The notes below the pieces were generated by a model. That model did no database searches, was not told the DNA's origin, and worked only from the letters and a program-made list of their open reading frames with translations. Made by a program: the position numbers and the translations under genes. From Dyella telluris (lineage in GTDB: Bacteria; Pseudomonadota; Gammaproteobacteria; Xanthomonadales; Rhodanobacteraceae): 64,000 nucleotides of DNA. This document shows, in pieces, positions 1 through 9,536 of this stretch (position 1 is the first letter of the stretch; each line of letters opens with the position of its first letter). The stretch spans positions 3,224,001-3,288,000 of the forward strand of contig NZ_CP060412.1 in the NCBI RefSeq assembly GCF_014297575.1. Direction: 5' to 3'.

Positions 1-3000
1 AGCGAAACCAGCTATCCGGCTGGATGAATCGCTGCCCATCACGGCACGGGCCGACGAGATCGTCGAGCTGATCCGCAAGCACCAGGTCGTAGTGATCGCC
101 GGCGAGACCGGTTCGGGCAAAACCACCCAGCTGCCCAAGCTGTGCCTGGCCGCCGGCCGTGGCGAAGCGGGCATGATCGGCTGTACCCAGCCGCGCCGGC
201 TGGCCGCGCGTTCCGTCGCGCGCCGCGTGGCGGAAGAACTGGCCACGCCGCTGGGCGACCAGGTGGGTTTCCAGGTGCGCTTCAACGATCAGGTCTCCGA
301 TCGCACGCTGGTCAAGTTCATGACCGACGGCATCCTGCTGGCCGAGACGCAGGGCGATCCGTGGTTGAGCGCCTACGACACCATCATCATCGACGAGGCG
401 CACGAGCGCAGCCTCAACATCGACTTCCTGCTGGGCTATCTCAAGCGCCTGGCGGTGAAGCGTCCATCGCTGAAGATCATCGTGACGTCGGCCACCATCG
501 ATACGGAGCGATTCGCCGAACATTTCGATGGCGCGCCCATCGTGTCGGTGGAGGGGCGCACGTATCCGGTGGAAGTGCGCTGGCGTTCCGTGGACGAAGT
601 GGCCGCACGGCGCGGCCAGCGTGCGGGTGACCTGCAGCAGGGCGGTGCGGACCATGTGGCGGCCGTGCTGGATGAAATCACCCACGACGACCCACGCGGC
701 GACGTGCTGATCTTCCTGCCGGGCGAGCGTGAAATCCGCGATGCACACCTGCTGCTGTCGCGCCGCCAGTACCGCGAAACCGAAGTGCTGCCGCTGTACG
801 CGCGCCTCTCGGCCGGTGACCAGGATCGCGTGTTCAAGCCGGGCACCAAGCGGCGCGTGGTGCTTGCCACCAACGTGGCGGAAACCTCGCTCACCGTGCC
901 ACGCATCCGCTACGTGATCGACTCGGGCCAGGCGCGCGTCAAGCGCTACAGCCAGCGCAGCCAGCTGGAACGCCTGCATGTCGAGCCGGTCTCGAAGGCT
1001 GCCGCGGACCAGCGCAAGGGCCGCTGCGGCCGCGTGGGCCCGGGCACCTGTTATCGCCTGTATGACGAGGCCGATTACGAAAGCCGTGCCGCCTATACCG
1101 ACCCGGAACTGCTGCGCTCGTCGCTGGCCAACGTCATCCTGCGCATGCTTTCGCTGCAGCTGGGCGAGGTGGATGAGTTCCCGTTCCTCGAAGCACCCGA
1201 TCCGCGCGTGGTGGCTGATGGTTATCGCCGTCTCGCCGAAATCTCCGCGATTGACGATGCGCGGCGCCTGACGCCGATCGGTCGCACCGTCGCGCGCCTG
1301 CCCATCGACGTACAGCTGGCGCGCATGCTGGTGGAGGCGCAGCAGCTGCACAGCCTGCGCGAGCTGCTGGCCATCGTGTCGTTCCTGAGCATCCAGGATC
1401 CGCGCGAACGTCCGGCGGACGCGCGACAGCAGGCTGACGCGGCGCACGCGGCGTTTGCCGATCCCAAGTCCGATTTCGTCGGCGTGCTCAACCTGTGGCG
1501 TGACTACGGCAAGGCGCACGAAGACCTGACGCAGTCGAAGCTGCGCGACTGGTGCTCGCGTCACTTCCTGAGCTTCATGCGCATGCGTGAGTGGCGCGAA
1601 TTGCATCGCCAGTTGCTGTTGGTGATACAGGAGCTGGGTTGGAAACTCGATGCGGCCACGCCTGCTCCCTCTCCCCTTGCGGGAGAGAGGGCAACCTCGC
1701 GTCGGGCTGTAACGGCGAAGGCGGTTGTTGCGCAGAAAAAGCGCAGTGGGAGCGGTGATCGCGAGCACCCGCCCCTCACCCCAGCCCTCTCCTCGCTCCC
1801 CAAAGACGGGGCCATCCATGGCCCCTCTCCGCGTGCCCCCGAGGGGAGAGGGAGCACGAGCACGCCTGGCGCCAACAAGGACGACGAAGCTGCACGCCAG
1901 TACGAAGCCATCCATCGCAGCCTGCTCACCGGCCTGCCGACGCAGGTTGGCCACAAGGACGAGAAGGGCGTCTACCGCAGCACGCGCGAGCGCCGCTTCC
2001 AGGTGTTCCCGGGTTCGTCGCTGTCGAAGGTGCCGCCCAACTGGGTGTTCGCCGCGCAGATCCTCGATGTCGGCGGGCGCGTGTGGGGCATGATGTGCGC
2101 CCGCGTGGAGCCGGTGTGGATAGAGCAGCAGGCCGCGCACTTGCTGCGTTCGTCCTGTCGCGATGCACACTGGTCGCGCAAGCGCGGCCACGTGGTCGCT
2201 TACGAGCAGGTGAGCCTGTTCGGCCTCACGCTGGTGGAACGCCGGCCTGTCACGTTCCAGAAGCAGGATCCGGCACTCGCGCACGAGATCTTCCTGCGCG
2301 AGGCACTCGCACGCGGCGACATCGATGCCCGCGCCGATTTCGTGCGCGCCAACCAGCGCGTGCTGGAAGACGCGCGCGGCATCGAGGCCAAGCAGCGTCG
2401 CGAAGGCCTGCTGCGCAGTGAAGACGAGTTGGTCGGCTTCTTCGAAGGCAAGCTGCCACAGGACATTGCGGACAGCCGCGCGCTCGATGCGTGGTATCGC
2501 AAGGCGCGTCCCGCCGAACAGGCGGCGCTGCGCTGGTCGCTGGACGATGTGATGAGCGGCGGCGCAGGGCTGGATCCGAAGGCCTTCCCGGCGTCGCTTG
2601 ACGTTCAGCCCCAGAAATACCGACTCGAATACCGCTTTGTGCCTGGCGATGACGCCGACGGTGTCACCCTGCATCTGCCGCTCGCCATGCTCAATGCGCT
2701 GCCATCGGCGCGCTGCGAATGGCTGGTGCCGGGCTTGCTGGCGGAGAAGGTGGCGGAGCTGATCCGTGGTTTGCCCAAGGCGCTGCGTCGCAACTTCGTG
2801 CCCGCGCCGGATTTCGCACGGGCTTTCGTCGAGGCCGAGGCACCGCGCGACGAGTCGCTGACGAAGGCGCTGGCCGCTTTCCTCAAGCGCGCCACCGGCG
2901 TGGATGTGTCGGCCACCGAGTTCGATGCCGTCGAATTGCCTGCGCACTTCCGCATGCGCTTTCGCCTGCACGACGAGAACGGCAAGACGCTGGCCACCGG

Positions 3001-3916
3001 CCGCGATCTGGCCGCTATCCGCGCGCAATGGGAAGGACAGGCGCGCGAGGCGTTTTCGCGCAAGACCGACATCGAGCTGACTCGCGAGAACGTGGCCAGC
3101 TGGGACTTCGAGGAGATTCCCGCACAGGTGCGTTCAAGCGGTGGCCTGCTCGCATTCCCTGCGCTGGTCGACCTCGGCGATGCGGTGGCGCTGCGTGTGT
3201 TCGAGCGCAGCGACGAAGCGCGTGAGGCGCACGAGCAGGGCGTGGTCCGCCTGTTGCGCAACGCGCTGGCCAGCGACATGAAGCAGGCTCGCCGCCGCTT
3301 GCCGGTTGGCAATCCGCTGGCCCTGAAATACGCGCCGCTGGGTGGCGTGGATGGCCTGCGCGAGGATCTGGTGGAAGGCGGCTTCCAGGATCTGCTGGCG
3401 CGGTATGCGCTGGATGTGCGCACGGCCGGTGCGTTCGAGGCATTGCATGCCAAGGCGGCACGCGAACTGTTCGGCGCGGCGGTGGAACGTTTGAAACTGG
3501 CCGAGCCCATTATCGAGGCGCAGGCTGACCTCAAGCCATGGTTGCAGCCGCCCTTGATGGGTTTTGCGCGGGCAAGCTACGACGACCTGCGCGAGCAACT
3601 CGATGCGCTGCTCACGTCCGGCTTCTTGCGTGAACTGCCCACGTCCCGGCTGGCGCATTACCCGCGCTATCTGAAAGCGATGCGCCTGCGTGCAGAACGA
3701 TTGCGGCAGGATCCGGCCAAAGATCAGCAACGGTTGTTGCAGGTGCTGCCGTTCTGGCGCGATTACCTGAAGCATCGCGCTGCCGGTACGGAAGGGCTGG
3801 ATGAGCTGCGCTGGCTGATCGAAGAGTGGCGCGTGTCGCTGTTCGCACAGGAACTGAAGACACCGGAGCCGGTGTCGGCCAAACGTCTGACGCGGGCGCT
3901 GGAAAGTCTTTCCTGA
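1..3916 (+). CDS. hrpA: ATP-dependent RNA helicase HrpA, 5' end outside the window
   Basis: DEAH-box helicase of the HrpA family (about 1300 residues), which acts on RNA and on stalled ribosomes. The reading frame is open from base 2, so the gene begins upstream of the window. The GTG at 92 is internal, because helicase-like sequence precedes it. Visible motifs are Walker A GETGSGKTT (from 101), DEAH (392-403), SAT, and motif VI QRKGRCGR (about 1011-1034). These are followed by the helicase-associated domains and the long HrpA-specific C-terminus. Bases 1664-1855 are an inserted repeat element read through in frame, adding about 64 low-complexity residues rich in Pro, Ser and Arg between the helicase core and the C-terminal part. 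The gene ends convergently with a small secreted-protein gene, with a hairpin repeat between them. Confidence 0.95.
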   Translation, partial: AKPAIRLDESLPITARADEIVELIRKHQVVVIAGETGSGKTTQLPKLCLAAGRGEAGMIGCTQPRRLAARSVARRVAEELATPLGDQVGFQVRFNDQVSDRTLVKFMTDGILLAETQGDPWLSAYDTIIIDEAHERSLNIDFLLGYLKRLAVKRPSLKIIVTSATIDTERFAEHFDGAPIVSVEGRTYPVEVRWRSVDEVAARRGQRAGDLQQGGADHVAAVLDEITHDDPRGDVLIFLPGEREIRDAHLLLSRRQYRETEVLPLYARLSAGDQDRVFKPGTKRRVVLATNVAETSLTVPRIRYVIDSGQARVKRYSQRSQLERLHVEPVSKAAADQRKGRCGRVGPGTCYRLYDEADYESRAAYTDPELLRSSLANVILRMLSLQLGEVDEFPFLEAPDPRVVADGYRRLAEISAIDDARRLTPIGRTVARLPIDVQLARMLVEAQQLHSLRELLAIVSFLSIQDPRERPADARQQADAAHAAFADPKSDFVGVLNLWRDYGKAHEDLTQSKLRDWCSRHFLSFMRMREWRELHRQLLLVIQELGWKLDAATPAPSPLAGERATSRRAVTAKAVVAQKKRSGSGDREHPPLTPALSSLPKDGAIHGPSPRAPEGRGSTSTPGANKDDEAARQYEAIHRSLLTGLPTQVGHKDEKGVYRSTRERRFQVFPGSSLSKVPPNWVFAAQILDVGGRVWGMMCARVEPVWIEQQAAHLLRSSCRDAHWSRKRGHVVAYEQVSLFGLTLVERRPVTFQKQDPALAHEIFLREALARGDIDARADFVRANQRVLEDARGIEAKQRREGLLRSEDELVGFFEGKLPQDIADSRALDAWYRKARPAEQAALRWSLDDVMSGGAGLDPKAFPASLDVQPQKYRLEYRFVPGDDADGVTLHLPLAMLNALPSARCEWLVPGLLAEKVAELIRGLPKALRRNFVPAPDFARAFVEAEAPRDESLTKALAAFLKRATGVDVSATEFDAVELPAHFRMRFRLHDENGKTLATGRDLAAIRAQWEGQAREAFSRKTDIELTRENVASWDFEEIPAQVRSSGGLLAFPALVDLGDAVALRVFERSDEAREAHEQGVVRLLRNALASDMKQARRRLPVGNPLALKYAPLGGVDGLREDLVEGGFQDLLARYALDVRTAGAFEALHAKAARELFGAAVERLKLAEPIIEAQADLKPWLQPPLMGFARASYDDLREQLDALLTSGFLRELPTSRLAHYPRYLKAMRLRAERLRQDPAKDQQRLLQVLPFWRDYLKHRAAGTEGLDELRWLIEEWRVSLFAQELKTPEPVSAKRLTRALESLS
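1664..1855. repeat. 192-bp inverted-repeat element inserted in frame within hrpA
   Basis: The element starts with GCTCCCTCTCCCC (1664-1676) and ends with its exact reverse complement GGGGAGAGGGAGC (1843-1855). It also carries inner copies of CTCTCC/GGAGAG motifs of the kind seen in dispersed xanthomonad intergenic repeats. It is 192 bp (64 codons) long and has no stop in the hrpA frame. An 8-bp direct repeat CACGCCTG occurs at 1657-1664 and 1861-1868. The distance between the two copies is 204 bp, again a multiple of three. The composition (CT-rich then GA-rich) and the Pro/Ser/Arg-rich peptide differ sharply from the surrounding helicase sequence. Confidence 0.8.
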
Positions 3917-3925
3917 CGGACATTC

Positions 3926-3989
3926 TGTGGGAGCGCGCTTGCGCGCGACCGGAAGCCCGAGGCAGGTCGCGCGCAAGCGCGCTCCTACA
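3926..3989. repeat. Two-hairpin intergenic repeat, copy 1
   Basis: The 24-bp arms (3927-3950 and 3965-3988) are inverse complements with one mismatch. Each arm contains its own palindrome, GCGCGCTTGCGCGC or GCGCGCAAGCGCGC. It lies between convergent hrpA and the 4005-4481 gene. It belongs to the family also found at 12411, 25159, 43561 (single arm), 45404 and 48878. Confidence 0.88.
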
Positions 3990-4004
3990 TAAGTGGCGGG
4001 GCGA

Positions 4005-4481
4005 TTACTTGACGCGCCTGACCGACGTCTGGTCGTTGCAGCCGTCCACCGCCATGATCCAGTTGCCCATCAGCGAGCGACGGATGGTCACCTTGGGGTT
4101 GTCGCTGGACAGGCAGGCGATTTGCGTGGCGTCTGCCTGCTGCCACACCTGGCCATTGTCCAGCGTGAACTGGCCGTGGCCGTTGAAACCGCTGAAGTGG
4201 CCCTGCACGCGCCCCTGCACCGGGCCGGCCTTCTCGCTGCTCGGGTAGAACACCGGCTTGCCGCTCTGGTCGACCATCTTGGTGACCGTCTTGCCGTGGC
4301 CGCTGAGCCAGGCATCGAGATTCTTGAGTTCATCCGGGGACAGCTTGTCCAGGCCGGCAGCCTTGAACTCCTCCGCACTCATGCGCTGCTGCAGCGGCAC
4401 GTACTGGTCGGCGGCGAAAGCGGCCGCGGGGAGGACAAGGGCGGCACTCATCAACAACGGCAGCAGGCGAACCAGGCGCAT
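4005..4481 (-). CDS. Small secreted protein of unknown function
   Basis: A 158-residue protein. The chosen ATG (4481) is preceded by AGAGGA eight bases upstream and gives a clean signal peptide (MRLVRLLPLL then a hydrophobic stretch ending AAAFA before ADQY). A longer reading from 4502 would put seven polar residues before the signal and is less likely. The mature part has no motif I recognise. The C-terminal half (FNGHGQFTLDNGQVWQQ) resembles the short beta-strand repeats of many xanthomonad periplasmic proteins, and it has two cysteines that could pair. It is convergent with hrpA and divergent from relA. Function unknown. Confidence 0.8.
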   Translation of the reverse strand: MRLVRLLPLLMSAALVLPAAAFAADQYVPLQQRMSAEEFKAAGLDKLSPDELKNLDAWLSGHGKTVTKMVDQSGKPVFYPSSEKAGPVQGRVQGHFSGFNGHGQFTLDNGQVWQQADATQIACLSSDNPKVTIRRSLMGNWIMAVDGCNDQTSVRRVK

Positions 4482-4602
4482 GGGGCAATCCTCTCGGGGC
4501 ATAGGGGATGAAACGTCGCCGCCGCAGCATACACGGCATGAACCGCCGGTTCATGCGGCGGCGGAAAGGCCCGGCAGGTGCCCCGTCGGCTAGAATGGCG
4601 CC

Positions 4603-6738
4603 ATGGTTCAAGCCGCCCTCAACGCAAGCTCGGGTCTCGCCGAGTGGCGCGAACGCGCCGGCAGCGTGCCGCCCGTGCTGGGCGAGGCGCTGGATGCGTG
4701 CGCCCTGCTGCCCATGAACCAGAGCGAATGCGTGGACGTGCTCGACCTGCTGGCCATGCTCGGCTGCGATGCGCAGACCCAGGCGGCGGCGTTGTGGTTC
4801 GAGGTGTCGCGCATCGATCCGGCCGCGTGGGCATTGCGTGAACCCCATCTTCCCCAGGAGTTGCAGCGACTCGTCGGCGGGCAAGTGGCGGCGGAGCGTG
4901 TCTGGGCGCTGCATGCACAGCACGGTGCGGACCACGGGGCGGAAGGCCTGCGGCGACTGTTGCTGGCGATCATCCGCGACCTGCGCGTGGTGTTCATCCT
5001 GCTGGCGCGACAACTCGCGCGCATGCGCGCGGCGAGCACGCTGCCCGACGGCGAGCGACAGCCGCTGGCGCGCCTCACGCGGGACATCCACGCACCGCTC
5101 GCCAATCGCCTGGGCATCTGGCAGCTGAAGTGGGAGCTGGAAGACCTGAGTTTCCGCTACCTGCAGCCCGATACCTACAAGCGCATCGCACGCCTGCTCG
5201 ACGAACGGCGCGTGGATCGCGAGGATTTCATCCGCGAATCGCTGGCTCTGCTGCAGGAATCGCTGCAGGCGGCGGGCGTGCGCGCCGATCTCGCCGGACG
5301 TCCCAAGCACATCTATTCGATCTGGAAGAAGATGCAGCGCAAGGAGGTGGAATTCTCTGACCTCTACGACATCCGCGCCGTGCGCGTGCTGGTCGACTCC
5401 ATCGGCGACTGCTATGCCGCGCTGGGCGTGGTGCACACGTTGTGGCCGCACCTTCCGGGCGAATTCGACGATTACATCGCGCGGCCCAAGGGCAACGACT
5501 ACCGCTCGCTGCACACGGCGGTGATCGGTCCGCGAGGCAAGACGCTGGAAGTGCAGATCCGCACGCACGAGATGCACCGCATCAACGAGCTTGGCGTGGC
5601 CGCGCACTGGCGTTACAAGGAAGGCGGCGCGGGCGACAGCGAGTTCGAAGCGAAGATCGCCTGGATGCGTCGGCTGCTGGAACCGCGTCCGGACAGCGAG
5701 GGCGATCTTGCCGCGGAGCTGCAGACTGAGCTGCTCGAAGATCGCGTGTACGTGCTCACGCCCAAGGGCGAGGTGGTGGATTTGCCGCACGGCGCCACCG
5801 TGCTGGATTTCGCCTATCACGTGCATACCGAGGTGGGCCATCGTTGCCGCGGCGCCAAGGTCAACGGACGCATCGTGCCGCTGACCTTCCAGCCGGCCAG
5901 CGGCGACCGCGTGGAAGTGCTCACCGGCAAGGTGGCCGAGCCCAGCCGCGACTGGCTGTCGCCACATCACGGCTATCTGCACACCTCGCGCGCGAAGGAA
6001 AAGGTGCGCACGTGGTTCCGTCGCATTGCGCACGACGCCAACCTGGCTGCAGGCCGCGCCATTTTCGAGAAGGAGATCAAGCGGCTGGCCCTGCCGGCGG
6101 CTGACATCGGCAAGCTGCCCGCACATTTCCACCTGAAGACGCACGACGAACTGCTCGTCGCGCTGGCGCTGGGCGAAGTGGCGCCCGGCCAGATCGCCCG
6201 CGTGCTGCAGGAATCGATGGCGCCGGCCACGGCACCGCCGCCGCCCCCGGCCGGTGCGCAGGGTCGGCAGGCCGTGCTGGACCATAGCGCGCTCAGTATC
6301 GAGGGCATCGGCAACCTGCTCACCACGCTGGCACGCTGCTGCCAGCCGTTGCCCGGCGATCCGGTGCGAGGCTTTGTCACGCGAGGCCGCGGCGTGTCCG
6401 TGCATCGCGCCGACTGCGCCAGCCTGGCCCGGCTGGCCCGCCGCGATCCGGACCGTGTGATTGACGTGGCCTGGGGCAAGGCGGCCGCGCGGGCTTACGA
6501 AGTGGACATCGAACTGCGCGGCTACGATCGCAAGGGCTTGCAGAAGGACGTGACCAGCCTGATCAGCAACATGGGCACGCACATCATCGCGTCGTCCAGC
6601 CGCATGTTCGCCCACACCGGCGAGGTGGAAATGCGCTTCACCCTGCGGGTGCGCGACTTCGAACAACTCTCCAGCCTGCTCAGCCGCCTGGTGGCGCTAC
6701 CCAACGTGGTTGACGCGCGACGCGTCAGCGGTGGCTGA
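4603..6738 (+). CDS. relA: (p)ppGpp synthetase RelA
   Basis: Makes the alarmone (p)ppGpp from ATP and GTP/GDP on starved ribosomes (RelA family). The 711-residue length fits. The N-terminal hydrolase domain is degenerate: where SpoT-type enzymes have an HD pair, this one reads AALWFEV, so hydrolysis is not expected. The synthetase domain follows (GRPKHIYSIWKKM near residue 233, then YDIRAVRV and EFDDYIARPKGNDYRSLHT with the acidic EFDD signature of monofunctional RelA). After it come a TGS domain (about 379-447), a Cys/His-containing conserved region (ARCCQPLPGD) and a C-terminal ACT domain (about 630-711). It starts with ATG and stands alone in front of a repeat-protein gene. Confidence 0.96.
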   Translation: MVQAALNASSGLAEWRERAGSVPPVLGEALDACALLPMNQSECVDVLDLLAMLGCDAQTQAAALWFEVSRIDPAAWALREPHLPQELQRLVGGQVAAERVWALHAQHGADHGAEGLRRLLLAIIRDLRVVFILLARQLARMRAASTLPDGERQPLARLTRDIHAPLANRLGIWQLKWELEDLSFRYLQPDTYKRIARLLDERRVDREDFIRESLALLQESLQAAGVRADLAGRPKHIYSIWKKMQRKEVEFSDLYDIRAVRVLVDSIGDCYAALGVVHTLWPHLPGEFDDYIARPKGNDYRSLHTAVIGPRGKTLEVQIRTHEMHRINELGVAAHWRYKEGGAGDSEFEAKIAWMRRLLEPRPDSEGDLAAELQTELLEDRVYVLTPKGEVVDLPHGATVLDFAYHVHTEVGHRCRGAKVNGRIVPLTFQPASGDRVEVLTGKVAEPSRDWLSPHHGYLHTSRAKEKVRTWFRRIAHDANLAAGRAIFEKEIKRLALPAADIGKLPAHFHLKTHDELLVALALGEVAPGQIARVLQESMAPATAPPPPPAGAQGRQAVLDHSALSIEGIGNLLTTLARCCQPLPGDPVRGFVTRGRGVSVHRADCASLARLARRDPDRVIDVAWGKAAARAYEVDIELRGYDRKGLQKDVTSLISNMGTHIIASSSRMFAHTGEVEMRFTLRVRDFEQLSSLLSRLVALPNVVDARRVSGG

Positions 6739-6815
6739 ACACGGTGCATGGCCGGCCGGGTGACAGGGCGGCGCGATGTTAAGCTGGTGGCGATTCATCC
6801 CACCTTCGTGAACCC

Positions 6816-8549
6816 ATGAACGGACGCAAAGACCACAACCACCACGGGTCGGGCGGTCGCACCGAGCCTACCCTTGGGAACCTCGACAACCTGGATGGCA
6901 AGCAGCCGCCCAAGGCCAGGGAGGACGACGGTCTGCCGAAATTCACCTTCGACCCGGATATGGTGCGACCGGCGCCGCCGCAGCCGCCGGAGCGCCGCTT
7001 CCGGCGTCGTGGCTGGCTGATACCGGTGCTGCTGCTGGTGGTCATCGGCGTGGGCACATCGCTGTGGATTGGCCAGGACAGGCTGCGCGGCCTGGTGCCG
7101 AACACCGAACTGGACGGCATTCTGGGCCGTGCGGAAACGGCACTTCAGCAGGGCCATCTGGATGGCACCGACGGCAGCAGCGCACGCGAGTTGTTCGAAG
7201 CCGCCCGCGCGCTGCAGCCGGACAACGACCGCGCCCGCGATGGCCTGCGCAACGTGGGGCAGGCGGAAATCGCCCGCGCCGATGCCGCGCTGCAGGCCGG
7301 CAAGGTCGACGAAGCCGATCAGGCACTCACGTCTGCACGTGAACTGCTCGGCGGCGGCAGCGATGTCGATCGCCTGACCCAGGCGGTGGCGGCGGCGCGC
7401 AACGGCACCGTGCACACCGATCGCCTCATCGAGCAGGCACAGCAGGCATTGGATGCCGGCAAGATCGATGGCGACGACGGTGCCGGTGAACTGTATCGCC
7501 GCGTGCTCGCGGCCGATCCCAACAATGCCGTCGCCAAACACGGCATGGACAAGGTGGGTGATGCGCTTGCCGCCCAGGTGCACAAGGCGCTGGACGCCAA
7601 CGACCGCACCACGGCGTCGACGCTGGTCGATCGCCTGGCTGTGCTGCTGCCGAGCTATGCCGAACTGCCCGCCCTGCGTGCGGCACTGGTACAGGTGAAC
7701 GAGCAGGGCAGCACCGCCCTTGCCGATGCGATCAAGCAAGGTCAGGACGCGCTGCGTGATGGACGCATCGTCGGTTCGGGCGACGACACGGCCGAGGCTC
7801 GTTTCAAGGCCGCGCTGGCGCTCGATCCGGACAATGCCGATGCGAAGGCGGGCATGGGGCAGGTGGCGCAGGCCTTGATCGTGCAGGCCAATGCCGCGCT
7901 GGATCATGGCGATAGCGCGCACGCACGCGATTTGCTTGCACAGGCTGCCGAGTTGGCGCCGCATTCGGCCGATCTCGCGGCGGCGCGCGCGCGATTGGGC
8001 GAAGGACACAAGTCGAATGCCTCGCAAGTGGCCAAGGACGTCGCCAGCGATGCAGCGGCGGATAACGCCGACAACGGCGATGACCTGCAACATCCGCCGC
8101 TGACGCCGCAACAGGGCGCCGAGCTGGGCCGCATCATCCAGCGTGCCGACACGGCCGCGCGCCAGGGCAACCTGATGCTGCCGCCGGGCGAGAGTGCGTA
8201 CGATCTCTACCGTCAGGCGCTGGCCATGGACGGCAACAACCCGGTCGCTCGACAGGGCCTGGAGTCACTACCCGGCCTGGCCATCACCCAGTTCAACCAG
8301 GCACTGGCTGGCGGCAACCTGCAGGCGGCGGGCAATCGCCTTGCCGATCTGGCCGACCTTTCGCCCGGCAATACCAACCAGGGTGTGTTGCGCCAGCGGT
8401 TGGCCGGTGCGTGGATGGATCAGGCCGAGCAGCAGCTGCAGAACGGCGATCGCGCCAATGCCGCGCAGTCGCTGGACAGCGCGCGCAAGCTCGCGCCGGG
8501 CAATCCGAGGCTGGCTACCCTGATGGCCCGCCTGCAGTCGGGCGGTTGA
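6816..8549 (+). CDS. Membrane-anchored protein with a fourfold TPR-like repeat
   Basis: A 577-residue protein. The N-terminal 65 residues are polar and His/Pro-rich and precede one transmembrane segment (about 67-86, GWLIPVLLLVVIGVG) with the positive cluster RFRRR on the cytoplasmic side, so the remainder is predicted to be periplasmic. That part is built from four copies of a unit of about 110 residues. Each has an A-L-x-x-G helix, then a line such as LQPDNDRARDGL, ADPNNAVAKHGM, LDPDNADAKAGM or MDGNNPVARQGL, then a second helical pair. This is TPR-like and suggests a scaffold for protein contacts. It is followed 10 bp later by an SDR-like gene and then mrcB, so a role in envelope assembly is possible but only inferred from position. 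Confidence 0.8.
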   Translation: MNGRKDHNHHGSGGRTEPTLGNLDNLDGKQPPKAREDDGLPKFTFDPDMVRPAPPQPPERRFRRRGWLIPVLLLVVIGVGTSLWIGQDRLRGLVPNTELDGILGRAETALQQGHLDGTDGSSARELFEAARALQPDNDRARDGLRNVGQAEIARADAALQAGKVDEADQALTSARELLGGGSDVDRLTQAVAAARNGTVHTDRLIEQAQQALDAGKIDGDDGAGELYRRVLAADPNNAVAKHGMDKVGDALAAQVHKALDANDRTTASTLVDRLAVLLPSYAELPALRAALVQVNEQGSTALADAIKQGQDALRDGRIVGSGDDTAEARFKAALALDPDNADAKAGMGQVAQALIVQANAALDHGDSAHARDLLAQAAELAPHSADLAAARARLGEGHKSNASQVAKDVASDAAADNADNGDDLQHPPLTPQQGAELGRIIQRADTAARQGNLMLPPGESAYDLYRQALAMDGNNPVARQGLESLPGLAITQFNQALAGGNLQAAGNRLADLADLSPGNTNQGVLRQRLAGAWMDQAEQQLQNGDRANAAQSLDSARKLAPGNPRLATLMARLQSGG

Positions 8550-8559
8550 GGACACCTGC

Positions 8560-9405
8560 ATGACGGTGGTGGTGTTCGGCGCCAGTACGCAGATTGGCCA
8601 TTTCCTGTTGCCCCGGCTGCGCGAGCGCGGCGTGCCGGTGCTGGCGCTTAGTCGCAAGCCGCGGCCCGCGCAGGCCGGCGTGCAGTGGTTGCAGGGCAAG
8701 CTGCCCGGTGGTGTGCCCGAGCTGGGAACGCCGACGGCGGTGATCAGCTTCGGCCCGCTCAAATCCTTCGCCGAATGGCTCGACTCTGCCGGGCTGCCGG
8801 CCTCAACGCGGGTCATCGCGACCAGTTCGATGAGTGCCGAATCCAAGCAGGCGTCGGATGTGCCCGCCGAGCGCGAGATTTCGCAGACGCTGCGCGAGGG
8901 CGAAGCCGCACTGGCGGCAACCTGCGACCGGCAAGGCCAGCCGTGGACCATCTTCCGGCCCACCATCATCTACGGTGCCGGCATCGACAAGAGCCTGACA
9001 CCGATTGCGCAACGGGCCAGCCGCCTGCACGTGTTCCCGCTGCCGGCCGGGCGTGGTTTGCGCCAGCCCGTGCACGCGGACGACATTGCCGCCGCCGTGG
9101 TGGCGGCGCTGGATCACCCCGCGTCGGCAGGCCACATCCTGCCGCTCGGTGGCGGCGAACGGCTCACGGCGGGTGAGATGTTTGCCCGCGTTCGCCGCAG
9201 CCTGGCCACGCCCACGCTGCCCCTGCCCATTCCCGCCGCCTTGTTGCGGCTGGGGCGTCACGCGGTGCCGCGCCTGCGCGGGCCGCTGACCCGCCTGGAA
9301 GCCAACCTGATTGCCGACAACAGCGAGCTGCAGCGGTTGTTGGGCATCTCGCCGCGCCCGTTTCGCCCCGACGCCGCGTGCTGGACCCCGCAGCCGCCCC
9401 TGTAG
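8560..9405 (+). CDS. NAD(P)-binding epimerase/dehydratase-like protein
   Basis: A 281-residue extended-SDR-type protein. The N-terminus VVVFGASTQIGHFLLP is a Rossmann dinucleotide-binding loop with the unusual spacing GASTQIG. A region after it (TSSMSAESKQ, then WTIFRPTIIYGAG) matches the substrate/cofactor segments of NAD-dependent epimerases. The classical YxxxK pair is not obvious, so it may be an atypical or non-catalytic member. The start lies 10 bp after the upstream gene, suggesting co-transcription. The substrate cannot be told from sequence. Confidence 0.78.
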   Translation: MTVVVFGASTQIGHFLLPRLRERGVPVLALSRKPRPAQAGVQWLQGKLPGGVPELGTPTAVISFGPLKSFAEWLDSAGLPASTRVIATSSMSAESKQASDVPAEREISQTLREGEAALAATCDRQGQPWTIFRPTIIYGAGIDKSLTPIAQRASRLHVFPLPAGRGLRQPVHADDIAAAVVAALDHPASAGHILPLGGGERLTAGEMFARVRRSLATPTLPLPIPAALLRLGRHAVPRLRGPLTRLEANLIADNSELQRLLGISPRPFRPDAACWTPQPPL

Positions 9406-9536
9406 CGGGATCGCAGCCTCCGGGATGCCCGGGTGCTGCCCGTTCCGCGCCATAACCCGCGCCCCGCGTTCAGATGCCCGCCGGGAAGCAGGCCCTATGA
9501 TCCCGGAGCCCCTTTCCTGTTCAGGATTGCCCCTAC

